A stretch of DNA of 64,000 nucleotides, from positions 2,804,501 to 2,868,500 of the forward strand of contig NZ_CP034447.1 in NCBI RefSeq assembly GCF_003952485.1. The letters run 5' to 3'. Under the pieces are notes generated by a model that saw only the letters and a program-made list of their open reading frames with translations, did no database searches and was not told the origin of the DNA. This document shows, piece by piece, positions 47,597-56,109 of the stretch. Every line of letters begins with the position of its first letter. Position 1 is the first letter of the stretch. The DNA comes from Mesorhizobium sp. M1E.F.Ca.ET.045.02.1.1 (GTDB taxonomy: Bacteria > Pseudomonadota > Alphaproteobacteria > Rhizobiales > Rhizobiaceae). The translations under genes were made by a program, and so were the position numbers.

Positions 47597-47754
47597 GCGC
47601 TACCCCTCATCCGCCTGCCGGCACCTTCTCCCCGTCCTGGACGGGGAGAAGGGAGCCGCTGTCAGGTCGGCATTGAAAATTGGCGAATGAAAGCGTCTTT
47701 CTCCCCGTCACTTTACGGGGAGAAATGTCCGGCAGGACAATGAGGGGCAGCGCT
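47597..47754. repeat. Palindromic repeat, family D
   Basis: Outer arms GCGCT.CCCCTCAT...CCTGCCGG in inverted orientation at both ends, and a perfect inner hairpin CCTTCTCCCCGTC (47624-47636) / GACGGGGAGAAGG (47640-47652). This CCCCTCATCCG/CTTCTCCCCGT pattern is characteristic of a repeat abundant in Mesorhizobium. It separates the convergent peptidase and cupin genes and may serve as a two-way terminator. Confidence 0.8.
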
Positions 47755-47777
47755 GCCCTGACAGAAGAATCAACTTA

Positions 47778-48194
47778 TCACTGTCCCGCCGGCAGCAGCC
47801 TGAAATCCGGTAGTTCCCGCAGCACGAGCTCCGGGCCGGCCGGCGAATAGACGACGAAAAGCTGCATCGGCTGGTCGCCGGTGTTGAGCGTCGAGTGGAA
47901 GCGGCTTTCCGGTACGTAGATGGTGCAGCCGGGACCGACCTTCGCGACCACCGGATTGCCCTTCTCGTCCTCGACCATCTGCTCGCCATTACCGGAGATG
48001 ACGAAGATGATCTCCTCCGCGCCCGGATGGTTGTGCCGGGTGTGGCCCTTGCCTGGAGGCAGGTCGACGACGCCGCCGGAAAAGCGGGCGGCGCCGTTCA
48101 CTTCCGGCGCGACGGTGAGCGCCAGCCTGCCCCAGTCGAAGCCGAAGGCGCTGACATCCTTCGGGTAGACGAATACTTTGCTCTTGTCGGCCAT
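47778..48194 (-). CDS. Cupin-domain protein next to the TIM-barrel/Tm-1-like pair
   Basis: A 138-residue single cupin with metal motif GHTRHNHPGAEEIIFVISGNGE and a second motif VPESRFHSTLN. ATG at 48194 has a strong AGGGAGGGATG upstream region. It follows the TIM-barrel gene by 14 bp. Likely an isomerase, epimerase or sensor in the same pathway; the reaction is unknown. Confidence 0.85.
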   Translation of the reverse strand: MADKSKVFVYPKDVSAFGFDWGRLALTVAPEVNGAARFSGGVVDLPPGKGHTRHNHPGAEEIIFVISGNGEQMVEDEKGNPVVAKVGPGCTIYVPESRFHSTLNTGDQPMQLFVVYSPAGPELVLRELPDFRLLPAGQ

Positions 48195-48208
48195 TGCCTC
48201 ATCCCTCC

Positions 48209-49063
48209 CTAGTTGCTGGCGGTGTTCGCTTTGCCGACTGCCGCGGCCTTGAAATCCGCCGTCTGCCTGGCGATCGCCGCCTCGGCCGGCAATCGCTCCA
48301 TCGAGCTTGCGCCGTAGAAGCCGTGCAGTCCCTCGCAGCGCTCGAGAATGTAGCGCGCGTCGTCGGGCATCGAGATCGGCCCGCCGTGGCACAGCAGGAT
48401 GACGTCCTTGCGCACCGAACGCGCGGCCTCGGCAATGGCGTCGATTTCCGTCACGCAAGCATCGAGCGACTTCGCAGAGGTCGCGCCGATCGAGCCGCCC
48501 GTCGTGACGCCCATATGGGCGACGATGATGTCGGCGCCGGCCTTTGTCATGGCGCGCGCTTCGTCGGGGTTGAAGACGTAAGGCGTGGTGAGCAGGTCGA
48601 GCTCGTGCGCCTTGGCAATCATGTCGACCTCGAGGCCGAAGCCCATGCCGGTCTCCTCAAAACTCTGGCGCATGGTGCCGTCGAACAGGCCGATGGTCGG
48701 AAAATTCTGCACGCCGGAAAAGCCCATCATCTTCAGCTCGGCCAGGAACAGCGGCATGATGACGAAGGGATCGGTGCCGTTGACGCCGGCCAGCACCGGC
48801 GTCTTCTTCACCACCGGCAGCACCTCATAGGCCATTTCCTTGACGATCTCGTTGGCGTTGCCATAGGCGAGCAGGCCGGCCGCCGAGCCGCGTCCGGCCA
48901 TGCGGTAGCGGCCGGAATTGTAGATGATGATGAGGTCGATGCCGCCGGCCTCCTCGGCCTTGGCCGACAGGCCGGTGCCGGCGCCGCCGCCGACGATCGG
49001 CACGCCGTCGGCGATCATCTTGCGGAACTTCTCCAGGATTTCCTTGCGCGGAATGGCGGCCAT
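48209..49063 (-). CDS. TIM-barrel protein of the phosphoenolpyruvate hydrolase-like family
   Basis: A 284-residue protein with the pattern [40 protein letters not shown] broken over its first barrel strands, then [37 protein letters not shown] and LLCHGGPIS. This family (PF09370) is annotated as phosphoenolpyruvate hydrolase-like or IGPS-like, and nearly always neighbours Tm-1-like genes; no physiological reaction is established to my knowledge. It is 12 bp downstream of the Tm-1-like gene. Confidence 0.87.
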   Translation of the reverse strand: MAAIPRKEILEKFRKMIADGVPIVGGGAGTGLSAKAEEAGGIDLIIIYNSGRYRMAGRGSAAGLLAYGNANEIVKEMAYEVLPVVKKTPVLAGVNGTDPFVIMPLFLAELKMMGFSGVQNFPTIGLFDGTMRQSFEETGMGFGLEVDMIAKAHELDLLTTPYVFNPDEARAMTKAGADIIVAHMGVTTGGSIGATSAKSLDACVTEIDAIAEAARSVRKDVILLCHGGPISMPDDARYILERCEGLHGFYGASSMERLPAEAAIARQTADFKAAAVGKANTASN

Positions 49064-49075
49064 GCTTGTCGGGTC

Positions 49076-50272
49076 TCACTTCTTGGCAATGTCGAGGAAG
49101 GCCTCGGTGGCGGCCTTGGCGAACGCGGGATCGTTGATGTGCAGCGGCAGGCGCGTCACGGTGCGGTTCCTGGTCGGCTTGATGGTGCGCTCGATCGCCT
49201 CGAAAAGCGCTGCGTCGGCTTCCGGGTCGAAGAAAGCGCCGCCTTCGATGTCGAGCGCCGATACGCCCTTTTCCGGGATCAGGAAGCGGACCGGGCCGTC
49301 GCAGTTGGCGAGGCGGCCGCCGATCCATTCGCCGATCCGGCGGCACTCCTCAGCCGTCGTGCGCATCAGGGTCACGTTTGGATTGTGCTCGTAGAACAGG
49401 CGTCCACGATATTTTTCGGGGATGGTTGGCGGCGCCCAGAAGTTGACCATATCGAGCGCGCCGACCGAGCCGACATAGGGCAGCTTGGTGCGGGCAATCG
49501 CGCCGAAGCGATCCTCGGTCGCTGGCAGCACGCCGCCGAACAGGAGATCGCAGACTTCGGTGGTGGTGATGTCGATGACGCCGGCGAGCAGGCCGCTGTC
49601 GGCGAGCTTCTCCATCGAGCGACCGCCGGTGCCAGTGGCGTGGAAGACCATGCAGTCATAGTCGGCGCGCAACCGCTCGACGATTGCCGTCACGCATGGC
49701 GTGGTGACGCCGAACATGGTCAAGCCCAGCGCCGGCTTGCCGGCGGCGATTGGTGCGGGCCTCGCGGCCATGCCCGATATCGCCTGGGCGGCGTTGTGCA
49801 GCACGACGCGTGACAGCCGGTTGAGGCCGGCCATGTCGGTCACCGACGGCATCATGACGATGTCGGAGACGTCGACATAAGGCGCGGTGTCGCCGGAAGC
49901 GAGCGTGGAAACCATGATCTTCGGCAGGCCGAGCGGCAGCGCGCGCATGCCGGCGGTGATGATCGAGGTGCCGCCGCCGCCGCCGATGCCGATCACGCCG
50001 GCGACGTCGTCGCGGGACTGGATGAAGCGGGCAAACGCGACGCCCATGCCGGCAACGGCGGTGCCGCGATCGTCGATGCCGAGAACCGCGCCGGCTCCAT
50101 CCGGATGATGCGCCGCGACCTCGCTTGCCGGAACATCCACCGGCACGGTTGCGCCGCGCGTGCCGATGTCGACGCGGGCGGCCGTGCCGCCGGCAGCGGC
50201 GACTGCGTCGGCTAGGAAGGCAAGCTCCTCACCCTTGGTGTCGGCCGTGCCGACCACGTAGATGCGCTTCAT
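49076..50272 (-). CDS. Tm-1-like ATP-binding domain protein (UPF0261)
   Basis: A 398-residue protein: N-terminal [20 protein letters not shown] is the nucleotide-binding start shared with tomato Tm-1, a resistance protein; the second half starts near [19 protein letters not shown] with [14 protein letters not shown]. Bacterial members are of unknown function and are paired with the PEP-hydrolase-like TIM barrel. In plants these two are fused in Tm-1, so the bacterial pair is probably one functional unit. Divergent from a TetR gene. Confidence 0.9.
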   Translation of the reverse strand: MKRIYVVGTADTKGEELAFLADAVAAAGGTAARVDIGTRGATVPVDVPASEVAAHHPDGAGAVLGIDDRGTAVAGMGVAFARFIQSRDDVAGVIGIGGGGGTSIITAGMRALPLGLPKIMVSTLASGDTAPYVDVSDIVMMPSVTDMAGLNRLSRVVLHNAAQAISGMAARPAPIAAGKPALGLTMFGVTTPCVTAIVERLRADYDCMVFHATGTGGRSMEKLADSGLLAGVIDITTTEVCDLLFGGVLPATEDRFGAIARTKLPYVGSVGALDMVNFWAPPTIPEKYRGRLFYEHNPNVTLMRTTAEECRRIGEWIGGRLANCDGPVRFLIPEKGVSALDIEGGAFFDPEADAALFEAIERTIKPTRNRTVTRLPLHINDPAFAKAATEAFLDIAKK

Positions 50273-50386
50273 TGGCGTTCCCCGTTGTCTCTAGCGTTGT
50301 CCGGCGCGCCCCCCGACACTGCCACCCGCCGCTTCCTGCCCGGCACGATGCCTTGCAATTTTTTGAGACGCGCGTATCGTATTGAC

Positions 50387-51082
50387 ATGGATGTCTCACG
50401 TCAACAAGCCGCATCGAACGATGATGCCGAGCAAGTGCCGCCAGCCGAAAAGGGGGCACGCGCACGAACGAGGCGGCTGATGCTGGAGACGGCGACGCGG
50501 CTGATGCAGGCCGGCGTGACGCCTTCGGTCAGCGAGGTTGCCGAGGCGGCGGAAGTGTCGCGCGCCACGGCGTATCGCTACTTCCCCAGTCAAGCGGCGC
50601 TGGTGCACGCCGTCGTCGACGAGGGGCTCGGTCCGATCCTGACCTGGAAATCGGCTTCGGCCGACCCGGAGCGGCGGGTTGCGGATCTCTTCGCCACCGC
50701 CATGCCGCGCATCGAGGCTTTCGAGGCGACGTTCAAGGCGGCGCTCAAGCTTTCGCTCGACCAGTGGGCGCGTCGGCAGGCCGGTACGCTGGGCGCCGAG
50801 CCGGCCTTCAAGCGCGGCCATCGCGTCGATCTCCTGAAGGATGCGATCGCGCCGCTCAAGGGTCGCCTGAAGCCGCGTCAGTTCAAGCGCTTGGCTCAGG
50901 CGCTGTCGATGATGTTCGGTGTCGAGGTGCTGATCGTGCTGAAGGACATATGGGGGCTGGACAGCCGTGACATGATGTCGGTCGCCGAGTGGGCAGCAGG
51001 TGCGCTGGTGCGTGCCGCGATGGCGGAATCCGGAGCGAGAGCGGGTGGGGGCTCGGCGGCTTCAGATGCGGGAATGTCTTAA
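50387..51082 (+). CDS. TetR-family transcriptional regulator
   Basis: A 231-residue protein with a TetR helix-turn-helix at about residues 25-70 (RLMLETATRLMQAGVTPSVSEVAEAAEVSRATAYRYFPSQ) and an all-helical ligand domain. ATG at 50387. Divergent from the Tm-1-like operon across 114 bp; a small dyad TGAGAC (50364-50369) / GTCTCA (50393-50398) spans its own start. It likely represses the Tm-1/TIM/cupin genes. Confidence 0.87.
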   Translation: MDVSRQQAASNDDAEQVPPAEKGARARTRRLMLETATRLMQAGVTPSVSEVAEAAEVSRATAYRYFPSQAALVHAVVDEGLGPILTWKSASADPERRVADLFATAMPRIEAFEATFKAALKLSLDQWARRQAGTLGAEPAFKRGHRVDLLKDAIAPLKGRLKPRQFKRLAQALSMMFGVEVLIVLKDIWGLDSRDMMSVAEWAAGALVRAAMAESGARAGGGSAASDAGMS

Positions 51083-51100
51083 ATCTGGTTCGACCAGATT
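51082..51100. promoter_or_regulatory. GntR/PdhR-type operator, site 2
   Basis: AATCTGGT, spacer TCG, ACCAGATT: a perfect dyad starting on the last base of the TetR stop codon, same arms as at 46215. It is 336 bp upstream of the sugar-type binding-protein gene, whose leader region is 51083-51435. Confidence 0.6.
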
Positions 51101-51258
51101 GGGAGGTGGTCTTCTAATATTAGCAGTGACAGGAGGGTTGAAACAAGGGCTGCCCCTATCAAGGAGTAGGAAAAACAAGATAAAACAGGCAGATACCGTT
51201 GCAATTGGCTTGTGAGGCCGTTTCTGATCGCCCAAGAAAGAGCTTGACGGCCATCTTG

Positions 51259-51276
51259 AATTGGTAATACCAGATC
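51259..51276. promoter_or_regulatory. GntR/PdhR-type operator, degenerate site 3
   Basis: AATTGGT, spacer AAT, ACCAGATC lies 160 bp upstream of the binding-protein start. It differs from the perfect sites by a few bases and is closer to the PdhR form. Together with site 2 it could support looping. No gene is present in 51083-51435. Confidence 0.5.
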
Positions 51277-51435
51277 AATACACATGATGCGGATCGAAAG
51301 TGAGGGCTGCGATCCGTTTTTCCGGCAGGGCGAGGAGGCTCGAAGCCGGAAAGTGCCATCACTGGAGGAACTACCAGGGCCGACCACGCTGCCGGCTCGC
51401 ATGACACGGTAGAATGCGCACAAGGGAGGAAAACT

Positions 51436-52752
51436 ATGCGCAAGATAGTGACCAGCGTGATTGCTGGTATCGGGCTGGCGCTTGCCTGCGGGACATCCGT
51501 CCGCGCGCAGGACAAGGAACTCACCATCTTCTGGGCGGAATGGGATCCGGCGAACTATCTGCAGGAGCTCGTCAACGACTACACGGCCGAGACCGGCGTG
51601 AAAGTCACGGTGCAGACCACGCCGTGGCCGGACTTCCAGACCAAGGCCTTCACCGAGTTCAACGCGCATGGCGACGCCTACGACATGGTCGTCGGCGACT
51701 CGCAGTGGCTCGGCGCCGGTTCGACGCAGGGCCACTATGTCGACCTCACCGACTTCTTCAATCAGCACAAGCTCACCGACGTGATGGCGCCCGCGACCAT
51801 CAAGTACTACGCCGAATATCCCGGCGGTTCCGGCAAATACTGGGCGATCCCGCTGGAAGGCGACGCGATCGGCTGGTCCTACCGCAAGGACTGGTTCGAG
51901 GATCCGAAGGAGAAGGAAGCCTTCAAGGCGAAGTACGGCTACGACCTCGATATCCCGAAGACCTATGCGCAGCTGCGCGATATCGCCGAATTCTTCCACC
52001 GTCCGGACCAGAAGCGGTACGGCGTCGCCATCTATACCGACAACTCCTATGACGCGATGGCGATGGGCGTCGAAAGCGCGATCTTCAGCTATGGCGGCGA
52101 TCTCGGCGACTATGCGACCTACAAGGTCGATGGGATCACCAATTCGAAGGAGGCCATCGCCGGCCTCGACATGTACAAGGAGCTCTACAAGTTCACGCCT
52201 CCCGGTTGGGGCAAGACCTTCTTCGTGGAAGACAACCAGGCGATCACCGGTGGCCTCGCCGCGATGAGCATGAACTTCTTCGCCTTCTTCCCGCCGCTGG
52301 TGAACAAGGCCACCAACCCCTATGCCGACGTCACCGGCTTCTTCGCCAACCCGGCCGGTCCGGATGGCAAGCGTTTCGCGGCTCTCGGCGGCCAGGGCAT
52401 CTCCGTCGTCTCGTACTCGAAGAACAAGGACGAGGCGATGAAGTTCCTGGAGTGGTTCATCAAGGACGAGACCCAGAAGAAGTGGGCCGAGCTCGGCGGC
52501 TACACCTGCAGCCAGGCTGTGCTGAAGTCGGAAGCCTTCCAGAACGCCACGCCATACAACAAGGCGTTCTACGACACGATGTTCATGGTCAAGGATTTTT
52601 GGGCAACGCCTGAATATGCCGAAGTGCTCGATCAGCTGAACCAGAACATCTATCCGTTCGTGGTCGGCGGGAAGGGCACCGCCCAGGAAGCGCTCGACAA
52701 GACCGCCTCCGACTGGAAGGCGACGTTCACCAAGTACAATCGCTACAAGTAA
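51436..52752 (+). CDS. ABC transporter sugar-type substrate-binding protein
   Basis: A 438-residue extracellular binding protein (SBP_bac_1) with a Sec signal peptide (about 24 residues, SVRAQ). ELTIFWAEWDPANYLQELVNDY, MVVGDSQWLGAG and VVSYSKNKDEAMKFLEWF are typical of CUT1 sugar or polyol importers. ATG has GGGAGGAAA upstream. First gene of a six- or seven-gene operon; the ligand is unknown. Confidence 0.92.
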   Translation: MRKIVTSVIAGIGLALACGTSVRAQDKELTIFWAEWDPANYLQELVNDYTAETGVKVTVQTTPWPDFQTKAFTEFNAHGDAYDMVVGDSQWLGAGSTQGHYVDLTDFFNQHKLTDVMAPATIKYYAEYPGGSGKYWAIPLEGDAIGWSYRKDWFEDPKEKEAFKAKYGYDLDIPKTYAQLRDIAEFFHRPDQKRYGVAIYTDNSYDAMAMGVESAIFSYGGDLGDYATYKVDGITNSKEAIAGLDMYKELYKFTPPGWGKTFFVEDNQAITGGLAAMSMNFFAFFPPLVNKATNPYADVTGFFANPAGPDGKRFAALGGQGISVVSYSKNKDEAMKFLEWFIKDETQKKWAELGGYTCSQAVLKSEAFQNATPYNKAFYDTMFMVKDFWATPEYAEVLDQLNQNIYPFVVGGKGTAQEALDKTASDWKATFTKYNRYK

Positions 52753-52764
52753 GCATCACAGTCA

Positions 52765-52797
52765 GAATGCCGGAGGAGGGCTTCCCCTCCGGCATTC
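52765..52797 (+). promoter_or_regulatory. Perfect 12-bp-stem hairpin after the binding-protein gene
   Basis: GAATGCCGGAGG (52765-52776) and CCTCCGGCATTC (52786-52797) with a 9-nt loop, 13 bp after the stop. No strong T-tract follows. It most likely stabilises the binding-protein mRNA and lowers permease expression. Confidence 0.65.
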
Positions 52798-52818
52798 CTG
52801 TTTCAGGGAGAACGACCG

Positions 52819-53724
52819 TTGGCTTCGGTAGCCCTCACACATCTTGATCCCGCCTCCAGGGCCGCCGCGCGCGGCTGGTCGGATCTGACCATCCGCAACA
52901 TGTTCATCATCCCGACGCTGGTTTTCCTGATCGTCTTCAATATTTTTCCGCTGATCTATTCGCTGGGCTATTCCTTCACCAACTTCGCCGCGAACCGCAG
53001 CGAGCCCTGGCAGTTCGTGGGCTTGCAGAATTATCGCGAGCTGCTCACCGACGACCACATCTGGTCGAACTTCGTCATCACCGCCAAATACGTGATCGTT
53101 TCGGTGGCGGGCCAGATGATCGTGGGCTTCGGCCTTGCGCTGCTGCTCAACCGCAGCTTTCCGATGAAGGGCCTGATCACCACGCTTTTGCTGTTGCCGA
53201 TGATGATGTCGGCGGCGGTCGTCGGCCTGTTCTGGCAGCTGCTCTACAGCCCGTCCTGGGGCCCGATCAACTACGTCTTCGGCCTGGGCGACTTCGCCTG
53301 GCTCTCCAATCCCGACAGCGCGCTTTACGCGGTCGCGATCACCGACATCTGGATGTGGTCGCCCTTCGTCATGCTGCTCTCGCTCGCGGGCCTCTCGGCC
53401 GTGCCGCAGCATCTCTACGAGGCCGCCGCGATCGACCGCGCCAGCTGGTGGTACACTTTCACCCGCATCACCTTGCCGCTGGTCTCGCCGATCCTTCTGA
53501 TCGCGCTGATCTTCCGCACCATGGAGGCCTTCAAGACCTTCGACATCGCCTACACGATGACGACCCAGCCGACCGCCGAACTGATCGCGATCCGGCTCTA
53601 CAAGCAGGCTTTCCAGCAGTGGGACACAGGCAAGTCCTGCGCGCTGGCCTACATCGTGCTGATCATGGTGCTGGCCATCACCAACCTCTACGTGAAGTAT
53701 CTCAACAAGGTGAAGGAGCGCTGA
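52819..53724 (+). CDS. Sugar-type ABC transporter permease (MalF-like)
   Basis: A 301-residue CUT1 permease with six helices; coupling loop YEAAAIDRASWWYTFTRITLPLVSP. The start is TTG at 52819 with AGGGAGA eight bases upstream; no earlier in-frame ATG exists. It pairs with the next permease. Confidence 0.9.
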   Translation: MASVALTHLDPASRAAARGWSDLTIRNMFIIPTLVFLIVFNIFPLIYSLGYSFTNFAANRSEPWQFVGLQNYRELLTDDHIWSNFVITAKYVIVSVAGQMIVGFGLALLLNRSFPMKGLITTLLLLPMMMSAAVVGLFWQLLYSPSWGPINYVFGLGDFAWLSNPDSALYAVAITDIWMWSPFVMLLSLAGLSAVPQHLYEAAAIDRASWWYTFTRITLPLVSPILLIALIFRTMEAFKTFDIAYTMTTQPTAELIAIRLYKQAFQQWDTGKSCALAYIVLIMVLAITNLYVKYLNKVKER

Positions 53725-53725
53725 G

Positions 53726-54682
53726 ATGGCTGCCGTCCGCACTTCTTCCGAAGTCGCGCTCAATCGCATCGCCATCGTCGCGGTGCTGATCGCCACCTTG
53801 ATCTTCCTGGCGCCGATCTACTGGATCGCCTCCACGGCCTTCAAGCCGAAGGAACTCGCCGTCAGCGTGCCGCCGACCGTGCTGTTCGAGCCCGAGGTGA
53901 CGCCGTTCGTGCGGCTCTTCACCAAGCGCGTGCAGATGCAGAAGACCGTCGACCCGCAAGTCTACGAAGCCGCGCCCTGGTGGGAAAAGCGCATCTATGA
54001 CGGCGGCGAGCGGGTGTTGAAGGTCGGCAAGGACGTGCAGCTTTCGCAATATCCCGACCGCTTCATGAACAGCCTTATCGTGGCCGTGATCAGCACCGTG
54101 CTCGCGGTGGGCATGGGAACCTTTACCGCCTATGGCTTCTCGCGCTTCAAGATCGCCGGCGAGGCGGATCTCCTGTTCTTCATCCTGTCCACGCGCATGC
54201 TGCCGCCGGTGGTGGTCGCGATCCCGATGTTCCTGATGTACCGGGCGGTCGGCCTCAACGATTCGCATATCGGCCTGATCATCCTCTACGTCGCCTTCAA
54301 CCTGTCCTTCTCGGTCTGGCTGATGAAGGGCTTCATGGACGAGATCCCGAAGGAGTATGAGGAGGCGGCGCTCGTCGACGGCTATACGCGCATGCAGGCC
54401 TTCTTCAAGATCGTGCTGCCGGAAGCGGCGACCGGCATCGCCGCCACCGCCGTGTTCTGCTTCATCACCGCCTGGAACGAGTACGCCTTCGCGCTGATCA
54501 TGACCAACCGGCGCGCCCAGACGGCGCCGCCCTTCATCCCCAGCCAGATCGGTTCCGGCCTGCCGGACTGGACCACGATCGCGGCGGGCACGTTCCTGTT
54601 CCTGCTGCCGGTGGCGATCTTCACCTTCCTGCTGCGCAACCACCTGCTTCGCGGCGTGACGTTCGGAGCGATCCGCAAATGA
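53726..54682 (+). CDS. Sugar-type ABC transporter permease (MalG-like)
   Basis: A 318-residue permease. A periplasmic insert of about 60 residues follows the first helix (KRVQMQKTVDPQVYEAAPWW), unusually long for MalG types. Coupling loop YEEAALVDGYTRMQAFFKIVLPEAATG. The ATG is one base after the previous stop, and its own stop overlaps the next gene (ATGA). Confidence 0.9.
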   Translation: MAAVRTSSEVALNRIAIVAVLIATLIFLAPIYWIASTAFKPKELAVSVPPTVLFEPEVTPFVRLFTKRVQMQKTVDPQVYEAAPWWEKRIYDGGERVLKVGKDVQLSQYPDRFMNSLIVAVISTVLAVGMGTFTAYGFSRFKIAGEADLLFFILSTRMLPPVVVAIPMFLMYRAVGLNDSHIGLIILYVAFNLSFSVWLMKGFMDEIPKEYEEAALVDGYTRMQAFFKIVLPEAATGIAATAVFCFITAWNEYAFALIMTNRRAQTAPPFIPSQIGSGLPDWTTIAAGTFLFLLPVAIFTFLLRNHLLRGVTFGAIRK

Positions 54683-54900
54683 GTTTTCGCGCCGTCAACG
54701 AGAAGTACCTTTTGCCGGCATCGCAGGTCCTGATGGTGCTGGGCATCATTGCGCTCTGCCAGCCATGGAGCCTCAGCCTGCATTCCTATGGTGTGACGAT
54801 CATCCTAATCGGCCTGATCGGCTTCAACATTACGTCCAAGATTGCGCCGGAGCAGACCGAGGAAACCGGCGCAGCGACGCATGAGGGGGCCGGACAGTGA
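54679..54900 (+). CDS. Small membrane protein inside the ABC operon
   Basis: A 73-residue protein with two predicted membrane helices (about residues 10-27 and 36-52) and an acidic, Gly-rich C-terminal tail. Overlaps by ATGA and GTGA with the genes on either side show it is a true operon member. I do not recognise the family; the rhizobial glycerol ABC operon likewise has a small membrane gene (DUF2160) beside two ATPases, so it may be an accessory transporter subunit. Confidence 0.7.
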   Translation: MSFRAVNEKYLLPASQVLMVLGIIALCQPWSLSLHSYGVTIILIGLIGFNITSKIAPEQTEETGAATHEGAGQ

Positions 54901-56003
54901 CGCAGATCGAACTTCGCGGCATCGAGAAATTCTTCGGTGCCGTCCAGGTCATCCACAATCTCAACCTCGCCATCGCCGACAACGAGTTCATCGTGCTGCT
55001 CGGACAGTCGGGCTGCGGCAAGACCACGACGCTGCGCGCGATAGCAGGGCTGGAGACGATCGACCAGGGCGACATCCTGATCGACGGCAAGGCGGTCCAG
55101 CACCTCAAGGCTGCCGACCGCGACATCGCCATGGTATTCCAGTCCTTCTCGCTCTACCCGCATATGACGGTGTTCGAGAACATCGCCTTTCCGCTGCGCG
55201 CCACGCGTATGAGCAGCAGCGAGGTCGACACCTCGGTGCGCGAGATAGCAAGGGTGTTGCGCATCACCGACCTGCTCGACAAGAGGCCGTCGGCGCTCTC
55301 CGGCGGCGACATGCAGCGCGTAGCGATCGGCCGAGCGTTGGTGCGGCGCCCGAAGGCGATGCTGATGGACGAGCCGATCGGCGCGCTGGACGCCAAGCTG
55401 CGCGAGGAGATGCGGGCCGAGATCAAGCGACTGCACGTCAAGCAGGGATCGACCACGATCTACGTCACCCACGACCAGATCGAGGCGATGAGCCTGGCCG
55501 ACCGCATCGTCATCATGCATGAGGGCTTCATCCAGCAGGTCGGCACGCCTGACGAGGTCTACTCGCATCCGGCCAACCTGTTCGTGGCGCAATTCGTCGG
55601 CAGCCCGGTGATGAACATCGCCGAGGCCAGCGTGGCCGACGAGGCCGGGGCGGCCACCGTTGCGGTCGGCGGCGCGCCCAAAGGTTTCGAGTTCCCGCGT
55701 GAGCTTCTCGCCAAGCTCAACGGCCACGCCGCCAATGGCGGTCTGACGCTCGGTATCCGTCCGGAGGGCGTGCTGGTCCGGCACGATGCCGCGCCCGGCT
55801 ATCTACCTGTCGAGGCGCACATCATCGAGCCGCTCGGCTCCTTCGACATCGTCGATCTTCAGGTCGGCTCCAAGATGCTGCGCGCCCGCACCAAGGCCGG
55901 CTACGTCTCGGGTCCGGGCGAGAAAGTTCATGCCCGCATCGATCCGGAGCAGGCGCATTTCTTCGACACGGCAAGCGGCAAGTCGCTGGGAGTGAGATTG
56001 TGA
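54897..56003 (+). CDS. ABC transporter ATP-binding protein (UgpC/MsmK-like), first of two
   Basis: A 368-residue ATPase: GQSGCGKTT, VFQSFSLYPHMTV, signature LSGGDMQRVAIGRA, LMDEPIGALDAKLRE, THDQIEAMS, then a TOBE/OB regulatory domain (about 240-368). The signature has GGDMQ in place of GGQ/EQ. The start is GTG, overlapping the small membrane gene. Its stop overlaps a 34-codon ORF that leads to the second ATPase, and the two probably form a heterodimer. Confidence 0.92.
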   Translation: MTQIELRGIEKFFGAVQVIHNLNLAIADNEFIVLLGQSGCGKTTTLRAIAGLETIDQGDILIDGKAVQHLKAADRDIAMVFQSFSLYPHMTVFENIAFPLRATRMSSSEVDTSVREIARVLRITDLLDKRPSALSGGDMQRVAIGRALVRRPKAMLMDEPIGALDAKLREEMRAEIKRLHVKQGSTTIYVTHDQIEAMSLADRIVIMHEGFIQQVGTPDEVYSHPANLFVAQFVGSPVMNIAEASVADEAGAATVAVGGAPKGFEFPRELLAKLNGHAANGGLTLGIRPEGVLVRHDAAPGYLPVEAHIIEPLGSFDIVDLQVGSKMLRARTKAGYVSGPGEKVHARIDPEQAHFFDTASGKSLGVRL

Positions 56004-56107
56004 TGGCCGAAGGACACGAGAGGCCAACGATTTGGCCTTTCGAACAATCGAACGCCCGAAGCCATAGCGGAGGGCAGGTCGCCCTCGAAACGAAATTGAG
56101 ACGGTAG
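56003..56107 (+). CDS. Possible 34-residue ORF bridging the two ATPase genes
   Basis: ATG at 56003 overlaps the TGA of the first ATPase (TGATG), and its TAG ends 2 bp before the ATG of the second. The peptide (MAEGHERPTIWPFEQSN...) is hydrophilic and unknown. Two small hairpins (AGGCCAA/TTGGCCT at 56021-56038; GAGGGC/GCCCTC at 56070-56086) lie within it. It may carry ribosomes across the gap; the fit to both neighbours is the main support. Confidence 0.35.
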   Translation: MAEGHERPTIWPFEQSNARSHSGGQVALETKLRR

Positions 56108-56109
56108 AC

